Source: Luteibacter sp. 9135 (GTDB lineage: Bacteria; Pseudomonadota; Gammaproteobacteria; Xanthomonadales; Rhodanobacteraceae). Taken from it: 64,000 bases of DNA. The translations under genes were made by a program, and so were the position numbers. The DNA lies in NCBI RefSeq assembly GCF_000745005.1, contig NZ_JQNB01000001.1, forward strand, positions 4,209,501 to 4,273,500. Direction: 5' to 3'. Positions 7,098-15,690 of this stretch are shown here, piece by piece (position 1 is the stretch's first letter; the number at the start of each line of letters is the position of its first letter). The notes beneath the pieces are model-generated. The model was not told the origin of the DNA and did not search any database. It was given only the letters and a program-made list of their open reading frames with translations.

Positions 7098-7835
7098 GGC
7101 TCGCCTTTGGCATCGCGTTGGGCCTTGGGCCGCGGAGCAAGAGCCGGCGGGTGCCACCCTCGGGGCCACGCCTGCGGCGACCCGGAGGAAAGGCCGCTAG
7201 CGCGGCCGTGTATCTGGTTCGCGCACATCGTGCGCTCCTACGCGCGGCCGTTTATGGATTGCCCTACGGGCCTGGGTCGGGCTTCGAACGGGGGTTTCCG
7301 ATTCGTGGGTAGGAACGCTCGCTTGCCTGGTGTGCACAGCATCGATCGCCTTAGGTGTGTCGAGGGTTCGCGCACGTGCGTGCGCTCCTACCCCCCAGAC
7401 AGCAGATCACGCGTTGGATATGCAACATCCGGCCCTACCCGTGGGGTAGGAGCCCACGATGTGGGCGAAAAGCCAACAAAGCGGCGACGCCCTACCCTGC
7501 ACGTCTGCGACCGCTCGCGTCACAACCTGCCTCAGTCTCGGGAAGAGCCGGCGGGTAGCCCCCTCGGGGCCGGTAGCCGCAGGCGAGGGCTTCGAACGGA
7601 CAAGGCCGCGTAGCGGGGCCGGCCAGGACGGCCGGCCATTTTCGCTGAGCCATGGATGGCGAATCGAAAATCCCCGTTCGAAGCCCGACCCGGGCCCGTA
7701 GGGCAATCAATAAACGGCCGCGCACGCGGCCCTTCATTGACGGGTCTCCGCAGGCGTGGCCCCGAGGGGGCTACCCGCCGGCTCTTGCTCCAGTGCCCAA
7801 GGCTCCAAGGCTAAACGCGATGCCGAAGGCGAGCC
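7098..7835. repeat. Composite inverted-repeat element A (about 738 bp)
   Basis: The two ends are inverted copies of each other: GGCTCGCCTTTGGCATCGCG at the left and the complementary form ending GGCGAGCC at 7835, continuing inward through a CAAGAGCCGGCGGGT block. Inside are a truncated copy of a 240-bp unit (7141 to about 7312, itself interrupted by a REP at 7218-7241), a conserved linker, a REP variant at 7367-7391, an opposite-facing variant (TAGGAGCCCACGATGTGGGC) near 7446-7469, and a full unit at 7545-7785. Element B at 33390-34224 has the same order. No transposase frame is present; open frames on both strands appear to be by-products of GC-rich repeats. Confidence 0.75.
7545..7785 (+). 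repeat. Full copy of the 240-bp nested-palindrome unit (A2)
   Basis: Bounded by inverted ends GAGCCGGCGGGTAGCCCCCT and its complement. Nested inside are TTCGAACGG with CCGTTCGAA and a central GGCCGGC/GCCGGCC hairpin. The transcript of either strand would fold into a long rod. Confidence 0.7.
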
Positions 7836-7845
7836 ATTCGCCCAC

Positions 7846-7877
7846 AAAAAAAGGCCGGGCGTCGCCGCCCGGCCTTT
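7846..7877 (-). terminator. Rho-independent terminator of the second cold-shock gene
   Basis: On the minus strand GGCCGGGCG and CGCCCGGCC form a 9-bp stem with a 4-nt loop, followed by seven T's. It immediately abuts the right end of composite element A. Confidence 0.88.
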
Positions 7878-7903
7878 CTTATGCAGCTCGGATATCCGAA
7901 GGC

Positions 7904-8113
7904 TTAGGCCTTCTGGACTTCCTCAGCCTGCAGACCCTTCTGGCCGTTGACGACCTTGAAGGAGACCTTCTCGCCTTCGGCGAGGGACTTGAAGCCGTTA
8001 CCCTGGATGGCGCGGAAGTGCACGAACACGTCCGGGCCGTTCTCACGGGAGATAAAGCCGAAGCCCTTGGCGTCGTTGAACCACTTGACGGTGCCGATTT
8101 CACGATCCGACAT
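7904..8113 (-). CDS. Cold-shock domain protein (CspA family), second copy
   Basis: 69 residues from the ATG at 8113. The core [15 protein letters not shown] and [19 protein letters not shown] is nearly identical to the 6622-6825 paralogue, while the N-terminus (MSDREI) and C-terminus (QAEEVQKA) differ. Upstream in-frame codons to 8152 carry no homology and are excluded. It has its own terminator, so the two csp genes are separate transcription units in the same direction. Confidence 0.93.
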   Translation of the reverse strand: MSDREIGTVKWFNDAKGFGFISRENGPDVFVHFRAIQGNGFKSLAEGEKVSFKVVNGQKGLQAEEVQKA

Positions 8114-8440
8114 AGAAACACTCCAAACAATTTTTACGAATAAAACCGGCAACTTGAAATAGCTGCCGCCTAACTGGTGTGCAAGGAAACGCGAGGAGCG
8201 AAGCGATGTTGCGGATACGTGATCAGCTGCATCGGGTCAAACTAACTCTATGACCCCGGCAAACACAGTCCGGCGACTATACAGCGCCATGTCACAAATA
8301 GCGATGCCGCTCAGGCCGCATCCGTGGTCGGCTCACTGACGTAACTTTCACGGCATCGGCGCACATGCTTGCGGGCGGTCGCAAAAGCACAGCGATCTCA
8401 CCTACCATCCGCTCACGTTCTAACCAAGGGGGACCGCTCC
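8114..8440. other. Intergenic region between the second csp gene and the lipoprotein gene
   Basis: About 327 bp, lower in GC than its surroundings, holding the csp leader (minus) and the lipoprotein promoter (plus). A TATAGT-like -10 sequence for the csp gene is seen on the minus strand near 8275-8282. A stretch resembling part of the first csp leader (CATCGGGTCA around 8231-8240) is shared. No further gene is apparent. Confidence 0.4.
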
Positions 8441-8926
8441 ATGAACCACTCCAGCATCCGACTCGTTCCGCTTCTCATCGGCGCCCTGGCGTTGGCGGCA
8501 TGCGCGGATCACAACGCCAGGACGACGTCGGGCAACACCCGCACGACCGTGTCCTCGACACCTGCGAGCAGCTCGTCCAGCAAGCCGCGTGTTACCTCCC
8601 CCACGACCAGCGGATCGACCTCCCGGACGACCAGCCGCACCGCGACCGCCACCAAGGACGCCCCGTTGCCCGACAGCACGGGTATCGCCGCCTGTGACGA
8701 ATACCTGGCCAGCTACAAGAGCTGCCACCTCGCCGCCGGCATCTTCGCGCGCGACCAGATCGACAGCCGCTACGACATGATGCGTACCAGCCTGCTGCGC
8801 CAGTCGCAGGACCCGGACATGCGCGGTCAGCTGGGTGCGCGCTGCGCGTCGCTGGCCAGCCAGTTGAAGGATGCACTGCACGGTAAGTCGTGCGCCGACA
8901 CGCCGGCTCCCGCCTCCACGCGCTGA
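8441..8926 (+). CDS. Small lipoprotein with a Ser/Thr-rich linker, function unknown
   Basis: 161 residues. The signal peptide ends in the lipobox LALAACAD, with lipidated Cys21. A long low-complexity Ser/Thr linker (about 25-75) precedes a C-terminal domain with four further cysteines (CDEY...KSCH...GARCASL...GKSC), probably disulfide-bonded. The ribosome-binding site AAGGGGGA is just upstream of the ATG at 8441; codons before it are not translated. It is likely anchored in the periplasmic face of the inner or outer membrane. I do not recognise the C-terminal domain. Confidence 0.7.
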   Translation: MNHSSIRLVPLLIGALALAACADHNARTTSGNTRTTVSSTPASSSSSKPRVTSPTTSGSTSRTTSRTATATKDAPLPDSTGIAACDEYLASYKSCHLAAGIFARDQIDSRYDMMRTSLLRQSQDPDMRGQLGARCASLASQLKDALHGKSCADTPAPASTR

Positions 8927-9022
8927 GTTCTCGGGAGTCACCCACCATCGCCGTGCACGTCCTGTCGGATAGGCGTGACGGCGCGGTGCAGGGCCTTTCG
9001 TAGTTGTGCCGCCGTTAAATCT

Positions 9023-9093
9023 CTCCTTGGTAGCGTCGGCAACGATGCTGCGGATCGACGATCCGTGGCGATCTGACCACCGTTACCAAGGAG
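9023..9093 (+). promoter_or_regulatory. Inverted repeat that would sequester the ribosome-binding site of the EF-hand gene
   Basis: CTCCTTGGTAGCG (9023-9035) pairs with CGTTACCAAGGAG (9081-9093), 13 positions with a single G-T wobble. The right arm contains the Shine-Dalgarno AAGGAG of the gene at 9100. Between the arms is a second hairpin, CGGATC-gac-GATCCG (9051-9065). In RNA this makes a closed stem holding the start region, as in thermosensors or riboswitches, provided transcription starts upstream of 9023. Confidence 0.5.
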
Positions 9094-9099
9094 GCTTAT

Positions 9100-9681
9100 A
9101 TGAAGACGCATATTCGCGCTGCCGCACTGGGCGCTTCGTTGTTGCTGGCCGGTGCCGCTTTTGCACAGGACGTTCCGCCGCCGGGCCGCGTGCCGCCTCC
9201 GCCGGCCGGTGAAGCCACGCCTCCACCGCCGCCGCCGTCCGATACCGCACCGGGCACGATGCAGCAGCAGGATCCGGCCATGCCGCCGCCCGCCGCCAAT
9301 GCGCCGCCTCCGCCGCCCCCGGGCGACATGCCGCCGCCGCGCCCCGGTGATGCTCCGCCGCCGCCCCGTCCGGGCGATGCCCCGCCCCCGCCCCCGCCCC
9401 CGCCGGGTGGCGAAGCCGGTGCGATGGAACGCTCCATGCACGCACCGCAGGGCGCTGGCCAGGTTGTGGTGAACAGCAGTCCCGCACCGGCCAAGCCGTC
9501 GGGTCCGGCACCGGATTTCGCGACGCTCTCGGGCGGCAAGAGCTCGATCAGCCCGACGCAGGCTTCGGCTTTCCCGCTGCTGGCTAACGACTTCCAGTAC
9601 GCCGATGCCAACCGCGACGGCCGCGTCTCTAAGGCCGAGTACCAGAAGTGGGTGACCAAGTCGGGCGCGAGCGGCCAGTAA
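9100..9681 (+). CDS. Secreted proline-rich protein with a C-terminal EF-hand
   Basis: 193 residues. A signal peptide is cleaved after AFA (about residue 22). Residues 24 to about 100 are proline-rich with repeated PPPRPGDAPP-type blocks, a periplasm- or wall-spanning linker. Near the C-terminus is a canonical EF-hand loop DANRDGRVSKAE, with positions 1, 3, 5, 7, 9 and 12 being Asp169, Asn171, Asp173, Arg175, Ser177 and Glu180. Calcium binding is therefore plausible, although Arg at position 7 is neutral to the backbone ligand. A very strong AAGGAGG ribosome-binding site is embedded in the upstream inverted repeat. Confidence 0.75.
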   Translation: MKTHIRAAALGASLLLAGAAFAQDVPPPGRVPPPPAGEATPPPPPPSDTAPGTMQQQDPAMPPPAANAPPPPPPGDMPPPRPGDAPPPPRPGDAPPPPPPPPGGEAGAMERSMHAPQGAGQVVVNSSPAPAKPSGPAPDFATLSGGKSSISPTQASAFPLLANDFQYADANRDGRVSKAEYQKWVTKSGASGQ

Positions 9682-9701
9682 GCACGTTCTATACCGCGCG
9701 C

Positions 9702-9732
9702 AGGAAACGGCCCGCATGTCGGGCCGTTTCCT
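9702..9732 (+). terminator. Terminator-like hairpin after the EF-hand gene
   Basis: AGGAAACGGCCCG and CGGGCCGTTTCCT form a perfect 13-bp stem with loop CATGT, 20 bp after the stop. There is no long T-run after it, but a T-rich arm is present. Confidence 0.7.
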
Positions 9733-9822
9733 TGAGTATTCGCGCACATGCACGTTTTTCACATTTGTCACGGATACACTTCCGCTTGCCGGGCAGTCAC
9801 CGGCTCAGGGAGTCTCCGTACG

Positions 9823-10893
9823 ATGAAACGAATCCACGCCGCCGCCGGCGCCTTCGGCGCTTACGCCTGTCTGCAGGCGAGCCTCGCCTTTGCGCAGAAT
9901 CCGAGCCCGATGGATATTCGCGCCTGCTCGGGTATTGAAACCGACTCGCAGCGGCTGCTCTGCTACGACAAGGCGGTGGGCCGACCGAACATGACCACGG
10001 CGGCGAAGAAGGAAGATCCCAAGGGTGAATCCCTGAGCGTCGATCTGGCCACGCGCAATTCGGGCGACGTACCGCGTCCTCTGTCGCTGCTGGACAGCCG
10101 CTGGGAGCTGTCGCCCGAGAGCAAGCTGGGCACGTTCAACCTGCGTGGTTACAAGCCGACCTATGTCCTGCCGTTCTTCGGTACGAACAAGCAGAACACC
10201 ACGCCACACACGCCCGCGCCAGACCACACCGTCACGACGCCGCAGAACCTCGACAACGTCGAGGCGAAGTTCCAGATCAGCATGAAGACCAAGGTGGCCG
10301 AGAACCTGTTCGGCGACAACGGCGACGTGTGGGTGGGTTACACGCAGTCGTCCCGCTGGCAGGTATACAACAAGGACAACTCGCGTCCGTTCCGCGAAAC
10401 CAACTACGAGCCGGAAGCGTTGCTGGTGTTCAACACCAACTACAACCTCTTCGGCTGGAACGGCCGCCTGGCCAGCATCGGCATCAACCACCAGTCCAAC
10501 GGACGCGCCGACCCGCTGTCGCGCAGCTGGAACCGCGTGGTGGCCGACATCGGCCTCGAGCGCGAGGGCTGGGTCATCATGCTGCGCCCCTGGTGGCGCA
10601 TCCCGGAAGCGCGCAAGGACGATGACAACCCGGATATCAAGGATTACATGGGCCGCGGCGAAATCACCGTCGTGCACGAGGTGGGTCGCCAGGAGTTCTC
10701 GCTGACCGGCCGCCATTCGTTCCGCACGGGCGACCGCTCACACGGCTCGCTGCGCGGCACCTGGAGCTTCCCGGTGGTGAACAACCTGCGTGGCTACGTG
10801 GAAGTGTTCAACGGGTACGGCGAAAGCATGATCGACTACAACCACCGCGCGACGTATCTGGGCGTGGGTGTGTCGTTGCTCGACTGGTATTGA
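9823..10893 (+). CDS. pldA: Outer-membrane phospholipase A1 (OMPLA)
   Basis: 356 residues; the signal peptide ends near AFA-QNPS. An N-terminal Cys-containing segment (ACSGIETDSQRLLCYD) precedes the 12-strand barrel. The catalytic triad matches E. coli OMPLA spacing exactly: His223 and Ser225 in NHQSNGR, Asn237 in SRSWNR, with Ser233 at the calcium-site position. The protein ends in an aromatic (LLDWY), as outer-membrane barrels do. It hydrolyses mislocalised phospholipids in the outer leaflet when dimerised with calcium. The frame opens at 9748 but the signal peptide begins at the ATG at 9823. Confidence 0.92.
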   Translation: MKRIHAAAGAFGAYACLQASLAFAQNPSPMDIRACSGIETDSQRLLCYDKAVGRPNMTTAAKKEDPKGESLSVDLATRNSGDVPRPLSLLDSRWELSPESKLGTFNLRGYKPTYVLPFFGTNKQNTTPHTPAPDHTVTTPQNLDNVEAKFQISMKTKVAENLFGDNGDVWVGYTQSSRWQVYNKDNSRPFRETNYEPEALLVFNTNYNLFGWNGRLASIGINHQSNGRADPLSRSWNRVVADIGLEREGWVIMLRPWWRIPEARKDDDNPDIKDYMGRGEITVVHEVGRQEFSLTGRHSFRTGDRSHGSLRGTWSFPVVNNLRGYVEVFNGYGESMIDYNHRATYLGVGVSLLDWY

Positions 10894-10910
10894 GTCTGCG
10901 GGTGGCTGAT

Positions 10911-11013
10911 TCGCGCACATCGTGCGCTCCTACCAAGCGTCGCGTGTAGGAGCGCACGATGTGCGCGATCAAATCCGCGCCACATTCGGTGTAGGAGCGC
11001 ACGACGTGCGCGA
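10911..11013. repeat. Cluster of three REP-like palindromes
   Basis: One minus-oriented copy (10911-10933) and two plus-oriented copies (10946-10968 and 10991-11013) of the GTAGGAGCGCACGATGTGCG family lie between convergent pldA and slyD. The first two form an inverted pair with a 12-bp spacer, a REPIN-like arrangement. Confidence 0.85.
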
Positions 11014-11077
11014 TCCCGACGCACGCGACCAAACCAGGCCGAGGCGCGCGATACGCGCACGCCCCGCCCCATCACCC

Positions 11078-11560
11078 TCAGTGCTGGTGGCCGCCCGCGC
11101 CGTGGACATGGCCGTGGGCCAGTTCGTCCTCGGTGGCATCGCGCACATCGGTGATCTCGACGGCGAAGTGCAGCGTCTGGCCGGCGAGCGGGTGGTTGCC
11201 GTCGACGGTGACGTTGTCGCCCTCGATCTTGCTGACCGTGACGTTGATGCTGCCCTGGTCGTTGCGACCCTGGAACTGCATGCCCGGCTGGAGGTCTTCC
11301 ACGCCCTGGAACGCCGCGCGCGGTACCACCTGGATCAGTTCCTCGTGGCGGACGCCGTAGCCTTCCTCCGGAGCGACGTCGACCTTGAACTGGTCGCCGA
11401 CCGAACGGCCTTCCAGCGCTTTCTCGAGGCCAGGCACGATATGGCCTTCGCCATGGATGTAGGCCAGCGGCTCGCGACCGTCCGAGCTGTCGACGACGTT
11501 GCCCTGGTCGTCGGTCAGCGTGTAATGGAAGGAAACGGCGTGGCGGTTGGCGATCTGCAT
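11078..11560 (-). CDS. slyD: FKBP-type peptidyl-prolyl isomerase SlyD
   Basis: 160 residues. The FKBP domain (YTLTDDQGNVVDSS, IHGEGHIVPGLEKALEG, then the inserted IF chaperone flap APEEGYGVRHEELI) has SlyD order. The tail is His-rich (ELAHGHVHGAGGHQH), shorter than in E. coli but suited to nickel or zinc binding. It assists protein folding and possibly hydrogenase or metal delivery. The longer frame to 11692 lacks homology; the ATG at 11560 starts MQIANRHAVSFHY and has GAGAGAA ahead of it. Confidence 0.9.
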   Translation of the reverse strand: MQIANRHAVSFHYTLTDDQGNVVDSSDGREPLAYIHGEGHIVPGLEKALEGRSVGDQFKVDVAPEEGYGVRHEELIQVVPRAAFQGVEDLQPGMQFQGRNDQGSINVTVSKIEGDNVTVDGNHPLAGQTLHFAVEITDVRDATEDELAHGHVHGAGGHQH

Positions 11561-11748
11561 GAAATTCTCTCGCTGGGAGGGGGAAAGGGAAGACATGAAG
11601 GCGCCTTCCCGAACCCTCAAGGCTAGGCGACCCGCCGCCCGCGTGCAAATCCACGGAATCGGAGCATGCTGCGCCGCAACCCTTCCCCGCACCGCGATCT
11701 GCTAATTTTTCCGCTTTTCCCCACCCTGTCCAGCTCGCCGGGAGCCGC

Positions 11749-13743
11749 ATGTTCGAGTGCATTCTGATCGCCAACCGCGGAGAGATCGCCTGCCGCGTGA
11801 TCCGGACCTGTCGCCGCCTCGGCATCCGTACGGTCGCGGTGTATTCCAGCGCCGACGCGGATGCCCAGCACGTACGGCTGGCCGATGAGGCCTGGCCGAT
11901 CGGGGGACCGCGGCCGGCCGAGTCCTACCTGCGTGGCGACGCGATCATCGAGGTAGCCCGGCGCAGCGGCGCCCAGGCCATCCATCCCGGCTACGGTTTC
12001 CTCTCTGAAAACACCGATTTTGCGCGTGCGTGCGCCGCCGCCGGCATCGTGTTCATCGGGCCGCGCCCGGAGAGCATCGACGCCATGGGCTCCAAGGCGG
12101 CCGCCAAGGCACTGATGGAACGTCACGCGGTGCCGCTGGTGCCCGGCTACCACGGTGCGGACCAGGCTCCCGACCATCTCGCCGACGAGGCCGCACGCAC
12201 GGGCTTCCCGCTGATGATCAAGGCCGCCTCGGGCGGCGGTGGCAAGGGCATGCGCATCGTGCACGATGCCGCCGGGTTCGCCGAGGCGCTGGCGTCCGCG
12301 CAGCGCGAGGCGGCCAACGCGTTCGGCGATACGCGGGTGATCCTGGAGCGTTACGTCGAACATCCGCGTCACATCGAGTTCCAGGTGTTCGGCGACACCC
12401 ACGGCAACATCGTCCACCTCAACGAGCGTGAGTGTTCCGCGCAGCGGCGCTACCAGAAGGTGCTGGAAGAAACACCGTCGCCCTTCCTCGACGAGGCTCG
12501 CCGTGCACGCATGGGTGCCGCCGCCGTGGCCGCCGCGCGTGCCGTGGATTACGTAGGCGCGGGCACCGTTGAATTCATCGTGGGCCAGGACGGCGAGTTC
12601 TTCTTCATGGAGATGAACACCCGCCTGCAGGTGGAACATCCGGTCACCGAAGAAACCCTCGGGCTGGACCTGGTGGAATGGCAGTTGCGAGTGGCCGCGG
12701 GCGAGCCCCTGCCGCTGGCCCAGCAGGACATCCGTGCCGAAGGCCACGCCATCGAGGTGCGGCTGTACGCGGAAGACCCCGAGGCCGGCTTCCTGCCCGG
12801 CTCGGGCAAGCTGCTTTCGCTGACCCTGCCGCAGGCGTCGCGACACGTTCGCCTCGACGGCGGCGTGATCGCAGGCGACACCGTGACCATCTTCTACGAC
12901 CCGATGATCGCCAAGCTGATCGTCCACGACCGTACCCGCGCGCAGGCGCTGGAGCGACTGCGCGAGGCACTGGCGGCCACGGACATCGTCGGCCCGAAGT
13001 CGAACGTCGCCTTCCTCGAACGCCTCGTGCGCCATCCCGTGGTGGTGGAAGGGCGGATCGACACCGGTTACCTCGACCGCCACCTCGACCAGTTCCTCGT
13101 CGGTGACGACCAGCCGGCCGACATCGAACGGTTCGCCGCCGCCACCGCGGTGCTGCTGGCCGACGAAGCCGGCGCCACCGGGGCCGCCGGCGATCCCCAC
13201 TCGCCCTGGGCACAGGCCGACGCCTGGCGCCTCGGGCATCACGGCAAGCGCGTCGTCGCGCTCATGCAGGGCGACGTACGCCACGAGATCGAGGCGCACG
13301 GCCACGACGGCGCCTATGTGCTGCGCGAAGGAGAGGCGTCATGCACGGTCGCCGGCGCACGGCGGAACCATGGCGTCTTGTCGGCCCGTTTCGACGGCGA
13401 GAGCCGTCGCGTGCCCCTGGCGGTCGACGGCGATCGCGTCCGCCTGCACGACGGACAGGGCCGCCGCTGGACGTTCAGCCGCGCACCGGCCTATGCCTGG
13501 GCCGGCGCCGCATCGGCCGGTGCGCGCCACCTCGCGGCACCGATGCCGGGCCGCGTGGTGCTGGTGCGTGTGGCCGCGGGCGACGTGGTGGAGGAAGGCC
13601 AGGAACTGATGGTGATGGAGGCGATGAAGATGGAGCTCGCCTTGAAGGCGCCGCGTGCCGGCACCATCGAAAGCGTCTCGGCGGTGCAAGGCGATTTCGT
13701 CGACGCCGATGCCGTGCTCGTCCGCTTCGCCGAACCCGCCTGA
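11749..13743 (+). CDS. liuD: Biotin-dependent acyl-CoA carboxylase alpha subunit, probably 3-methylcrotonyl-CoA carboxylase
   Basis: 664 residues: biotin carboxylase N-domain from ILIANRGEIACRVI, ATP-grasp with the SGGGGKGMR loop near 165, biotin carboxylase C-domain, and a C-terminal biotinyl carrier domain with VMEAMKMEL, biotinylated at about Lys627. Length and domain order fit MccA/LiuD. It carboxylates biotin for transfer by a separate beta subunit, which is not in this window. The HMG-CoA lyase gene follows after 13 bp, which points to leucine degradation. Propionyl- or geranyl-CoA carboxylase are the alternatives. Confidence 0.85.
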   Translation: MFECILIANRGEIACRVIRTCRRLGIRTVAVYSSADADAQHVRLADEAWPIGGPRPAESYLRGDAIIEVARRSGAQAIHPGYGFLSENTDFARACAAAGIVFIGPRPESIDAMGSKAAAKALMERHAVPLVPGYHGADQAPDHLADEAARTGFPLMIKAASGGGGKGMRIVHDAAGFAEALASAQREAANAFGDTRVILERYVEHPRHIEFQVFGDTHGNIVHLNERECSAQRRYQKVLEETPSPFLDEARRARMGAAAVAAARAVDYVGAGTVEFIVGQDGEFFFMEMNTRLQVEHPVTEETLGLDLVEWQLRVAAGEPLPLAQQDIRAEGHAIEVRLYAEDPEAGFLPGSGKLLSLTLPQASRHVRLDGGVIAGDTVTIFYDPMIAKLIVHDRTRAQALERLREALAATDIVGPKSNVAFLERLVRHPVVVEGRIDTGYLDRHLDQFLVGDDQPADIERFAAATAVLLADEAGATGAAGDPHSPWAQADAWRLGHHGKRVVALMQGDVRHEIEAHGHDGAYVLREGEASCTVAGARRNHGVLSARFDGESRRVPLAVDGDRVRLHDGQGRRWTFSRAPAYAWAGAASAGARHLAAPMPGRVVLVRVAAGDVVEEGQELMVMEAMKMELALKAPRAGTIESVSAVQGDFVDADAVLVRFAEPA

Positions 13744-13756
13744 CCGGAACCCTTCC

Positions 13757-14656
13757 ATGACCGCATCCAACCACGTCCGCATCGTCGAGGTCGGGCCACG
13801 CGACGGACTGCAGAACGAAAAAGCCATGCTGGCCGCCGAAGTGAAGATCGCGCTGATCGATCGCCTCTCCGCGACCGGACTGGTCACCATCGAAGCCACC
13901 AGCTTCGTCAGCCCGCGCTGGGTACCCCAGCTGGCCGATGCCGCAGAAGTGTTCCAGGGCATCCACAAGGTGCCCGGCGTGGTCTACCCCGTGCTGGTGC
14001 CCAACCTGCAGGGATACGAGCGCGCGCGCGCGGTCGGCGCCACGGAAGTCGCTGTGTTCACCGCCGCGTCGGAAGCGTTCAACCAGAAGAACATCAACGC
14101 CTCCATCGATGCGTCGATCGATCGCTTCGTGCCGGTGATGGAGCGGGCCCGCGCGGACGGCGTGGCCGTGCGCGGCTACGTATCCACCGTGCTCGGCTGC
14201 CCCTACCAGGGCGAGGTGCCGGTGGCCGACGTGGTCCGTGTCGCGCGTCGCCTGCACGAGCTGGGCTGCCACGAAGTATCGCTGGGCGACACCATCGGTG
14301 TCGGCACGCCCGCGAAGGCGCGCGCGATGCTTCGCGCCGTGGCGGCGGAGGTGCCCATGGCGTCGCTCGCCGTGCATTTTCACGATACGTACGGGCAGGC
14401 GCTGGCCAATATCCTCGCCTGTCTCGAGGAAGGCGTGCGCGTGGTGGACAGCGCAGTCTCGGGCACTGGCGGCTGCCCCTATGCGCGCGGCGCCACCGGC
14501 AACGTGGCCAGCGAGGACGTGATCTACATGCTGCACGGCATGGGCATGACCACGGGCGTGGACCTGGACCGCCTGGTCGAGACCGGCGCCTGGCTGGCCG
14601 GCCAGCTGGGCAAGGCAACCGCCAGCCGCGTGACCCGGGCCCGCACCGCGGTCTGA
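13757..14656 (+). CDS. liuE: Hydroxymethylglutaryl-CoA lyase
   Basis: 299 residues of the HMGL-like TIM barrel. GPRDGLQNE at the N-terminus carries the metal-binding Asp, HFHDTYGQALAN carries the two metal-binding histidines, and the mobile-loop GTGGCPYARGATGN holds the catalytic cysteine. It splits HMG-CoA into acetyl-CoA and acetoacetate, the last step of leucine catabolism. It lies 13 bp after the carboxylase alpha subunit, clearly in the same operon. Upstream in-frame codons inside the previous gene are ignored. Confidence 0.92.
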   Translation: MTASNHVRIVEVGPRDGLQNEKAMLAAEVKIALIDRLSATGLVTIEATSFVSPRWVPQLADAAEVFQGIHKVPGVVYPVLVPNLQGYERARAVGATEVAVFTAASEAFNQKNINASIDASIDRFVPVMERARADGVAVRGYVSTVLGCPYQGEVPVADVVRVARRLHELGCHEVSLGDTIGVGTPAKARAMLRAVAAEVPMASLAVHFHDTYGQALANILACLEEGVRVVDSAVSGTGGCPYARGATGNVASEDVIYMLHGMGMTTGVDLDRLVETGAWLAGQLGKATASRVTRARTAV

Positions 14657-14718
14657 TGGCCCGGCACTTGCCCACCACACGGTTGGCGCTTCCGCCGCCG
14701 TTCGGGCAGCATCGGGGG

Positions 14719-15690
14719 ATGCCTGCCGACTACCTCATCCGCCCCATCGAGCCCCGCGACGATGCCGACATCGCCGCGGTCATCCGTCATGTCATGCCGG
14801 AGTTCGGTGCCGACGGGCCGGGCTTCGCCATCCACGACGCCGAGGTGGACGCGATGACCGCCGCGTACGCGCGGCCACGCGCGGCGTACTTCGTGGTGGA
14901 CAAGGGCGGTCGCGCCATCGGCGGCGCCGGCATCGCGCCACTGGAGGGCGGTGACGACGAAACCTGCGAACTGCGCAAGATGTATTTCCTGCCCGAGGCG
15001 CGCGGCATCGGTGCCGCGTCCAACGTCATGCGCGCCTGCCTGGATGCCGCGCGGCGCGCCGGCTTCTCGCGCTGCTACCTGGAAACACTGACCGGCATGG
15101 ATGCCGCGCAGGCGGTGTATTTCCGGCACGGCTTCACGCGCATCGACGCCCCCATGGGCGGCACGGGCCATTTCAGCTGCGACCGCTTCTTCCTGCGCAG
15201 CCTCAACGACGGCGACCTGATCGTGGCGCCGAAGCCGCCGTCGCTGGTGTTCGGCATCGACGATCCGGGCAAGGACGACGTGCTGCCGCTGATTGAACAA
15301 TTGCACGGCTACCTGTCCGATCTCTATCGCCATCCCCTGCCCCAGGCGGTCGGCGTGGAAAATCTCCGTCGGCCCGACACCACCTTCATGACGGCGCGCG
15401 TGGACGGCCAGCCGCTGGCCTGCGGTGCCTGCGTAGACCAGGGCAGCTATGTCGAACTGAAATACATGTACGTGGTACCGGCCTGCCGCGGCATGGGCCT
15501 GGGCAAGCAGATGCTGGAAGCGCTGGAGAGGCAGGTGCGCGCCGGCGGCGGTACACGGGTGAAGCTGGAAACCGGCGTGGCACAGACCGAATCGATCGAA
15601 CTCTACGAGCGTTCGGGCTACCGTCGCTGCCCGCCCTTCGGCGATCATCACGCCAACCCGTCCAGCATCTTCATGGAAAAGCCCCTGTGA
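14719..15690 (+). CDS. Protein with two tandem GNAT acetyltransferase domains
   Basis: About 323 residues. The first GNAT domain (about 5-155) has LRKMYFLPEARGIGAASNV as acetyl-CoA loop; the second (about 175-320) has LKYMYVVPACRGMGLGKQM, the canonical R/Q-x-x-G-x-G/A. The duplication is unusual in that both loops look intact. Start choice is uncertain: an ATG at 14656 overlaps the lyase stop (TGATG), while the ATG at 14719 is preceded by GGGGG and starts at the domain. The substrate is unknown. Confidence 0.75.
   Translation: MPADYLIRPIEPRDDADIAAVIRHVMPEFGADGPGFAIHDAEVDAMTAAYARPRAAYFVVDKGGRAIGGAGIAPLEGGDDETCELRKMYFLPEARGIGAASNVMRACLDAARRAGFSRCYLETLTGMDAAQAVYFRHGFTRIDAPMGGTGHFSCDRFFLRSLNDGDLIVAPKPPSLVFGIDDPGKDDVLPLIEQLHGYLSDLYRHPLPQAVGVENLRRPDTTFMTARVDGQPLACGACVDQGSYVELKYMYVVPACRGMGLGKQMLEALERQVRAGGGTRVKLETGVAQTESIELYERSGYRRCPPFGDHHANPSSIFMEKPL

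Noticed and set aside
7095..7613. Open frames within composite element A
   Set aside because: Similar translations appear on both strands and in element B in different frames; no codon bias or ribosome-binding site.
7098..7835. Composite element as an insertion sequence
   Set aside because: No transposase frame and no clear target duplication; kept as a non-autonomous repeat.
8950..8982. Terminator after the lipoprotein gene
   Set aside because: GCCGT(g)CACG/CGTGACGGC can pair but has a bulge, a 14-nt loop and no T-run; too weak to list.
10911..11013. REP cluster as a CRISPR array
   Set aside because: Units alternate in orientation, spacers are short and unequal, and no cas gene is present.
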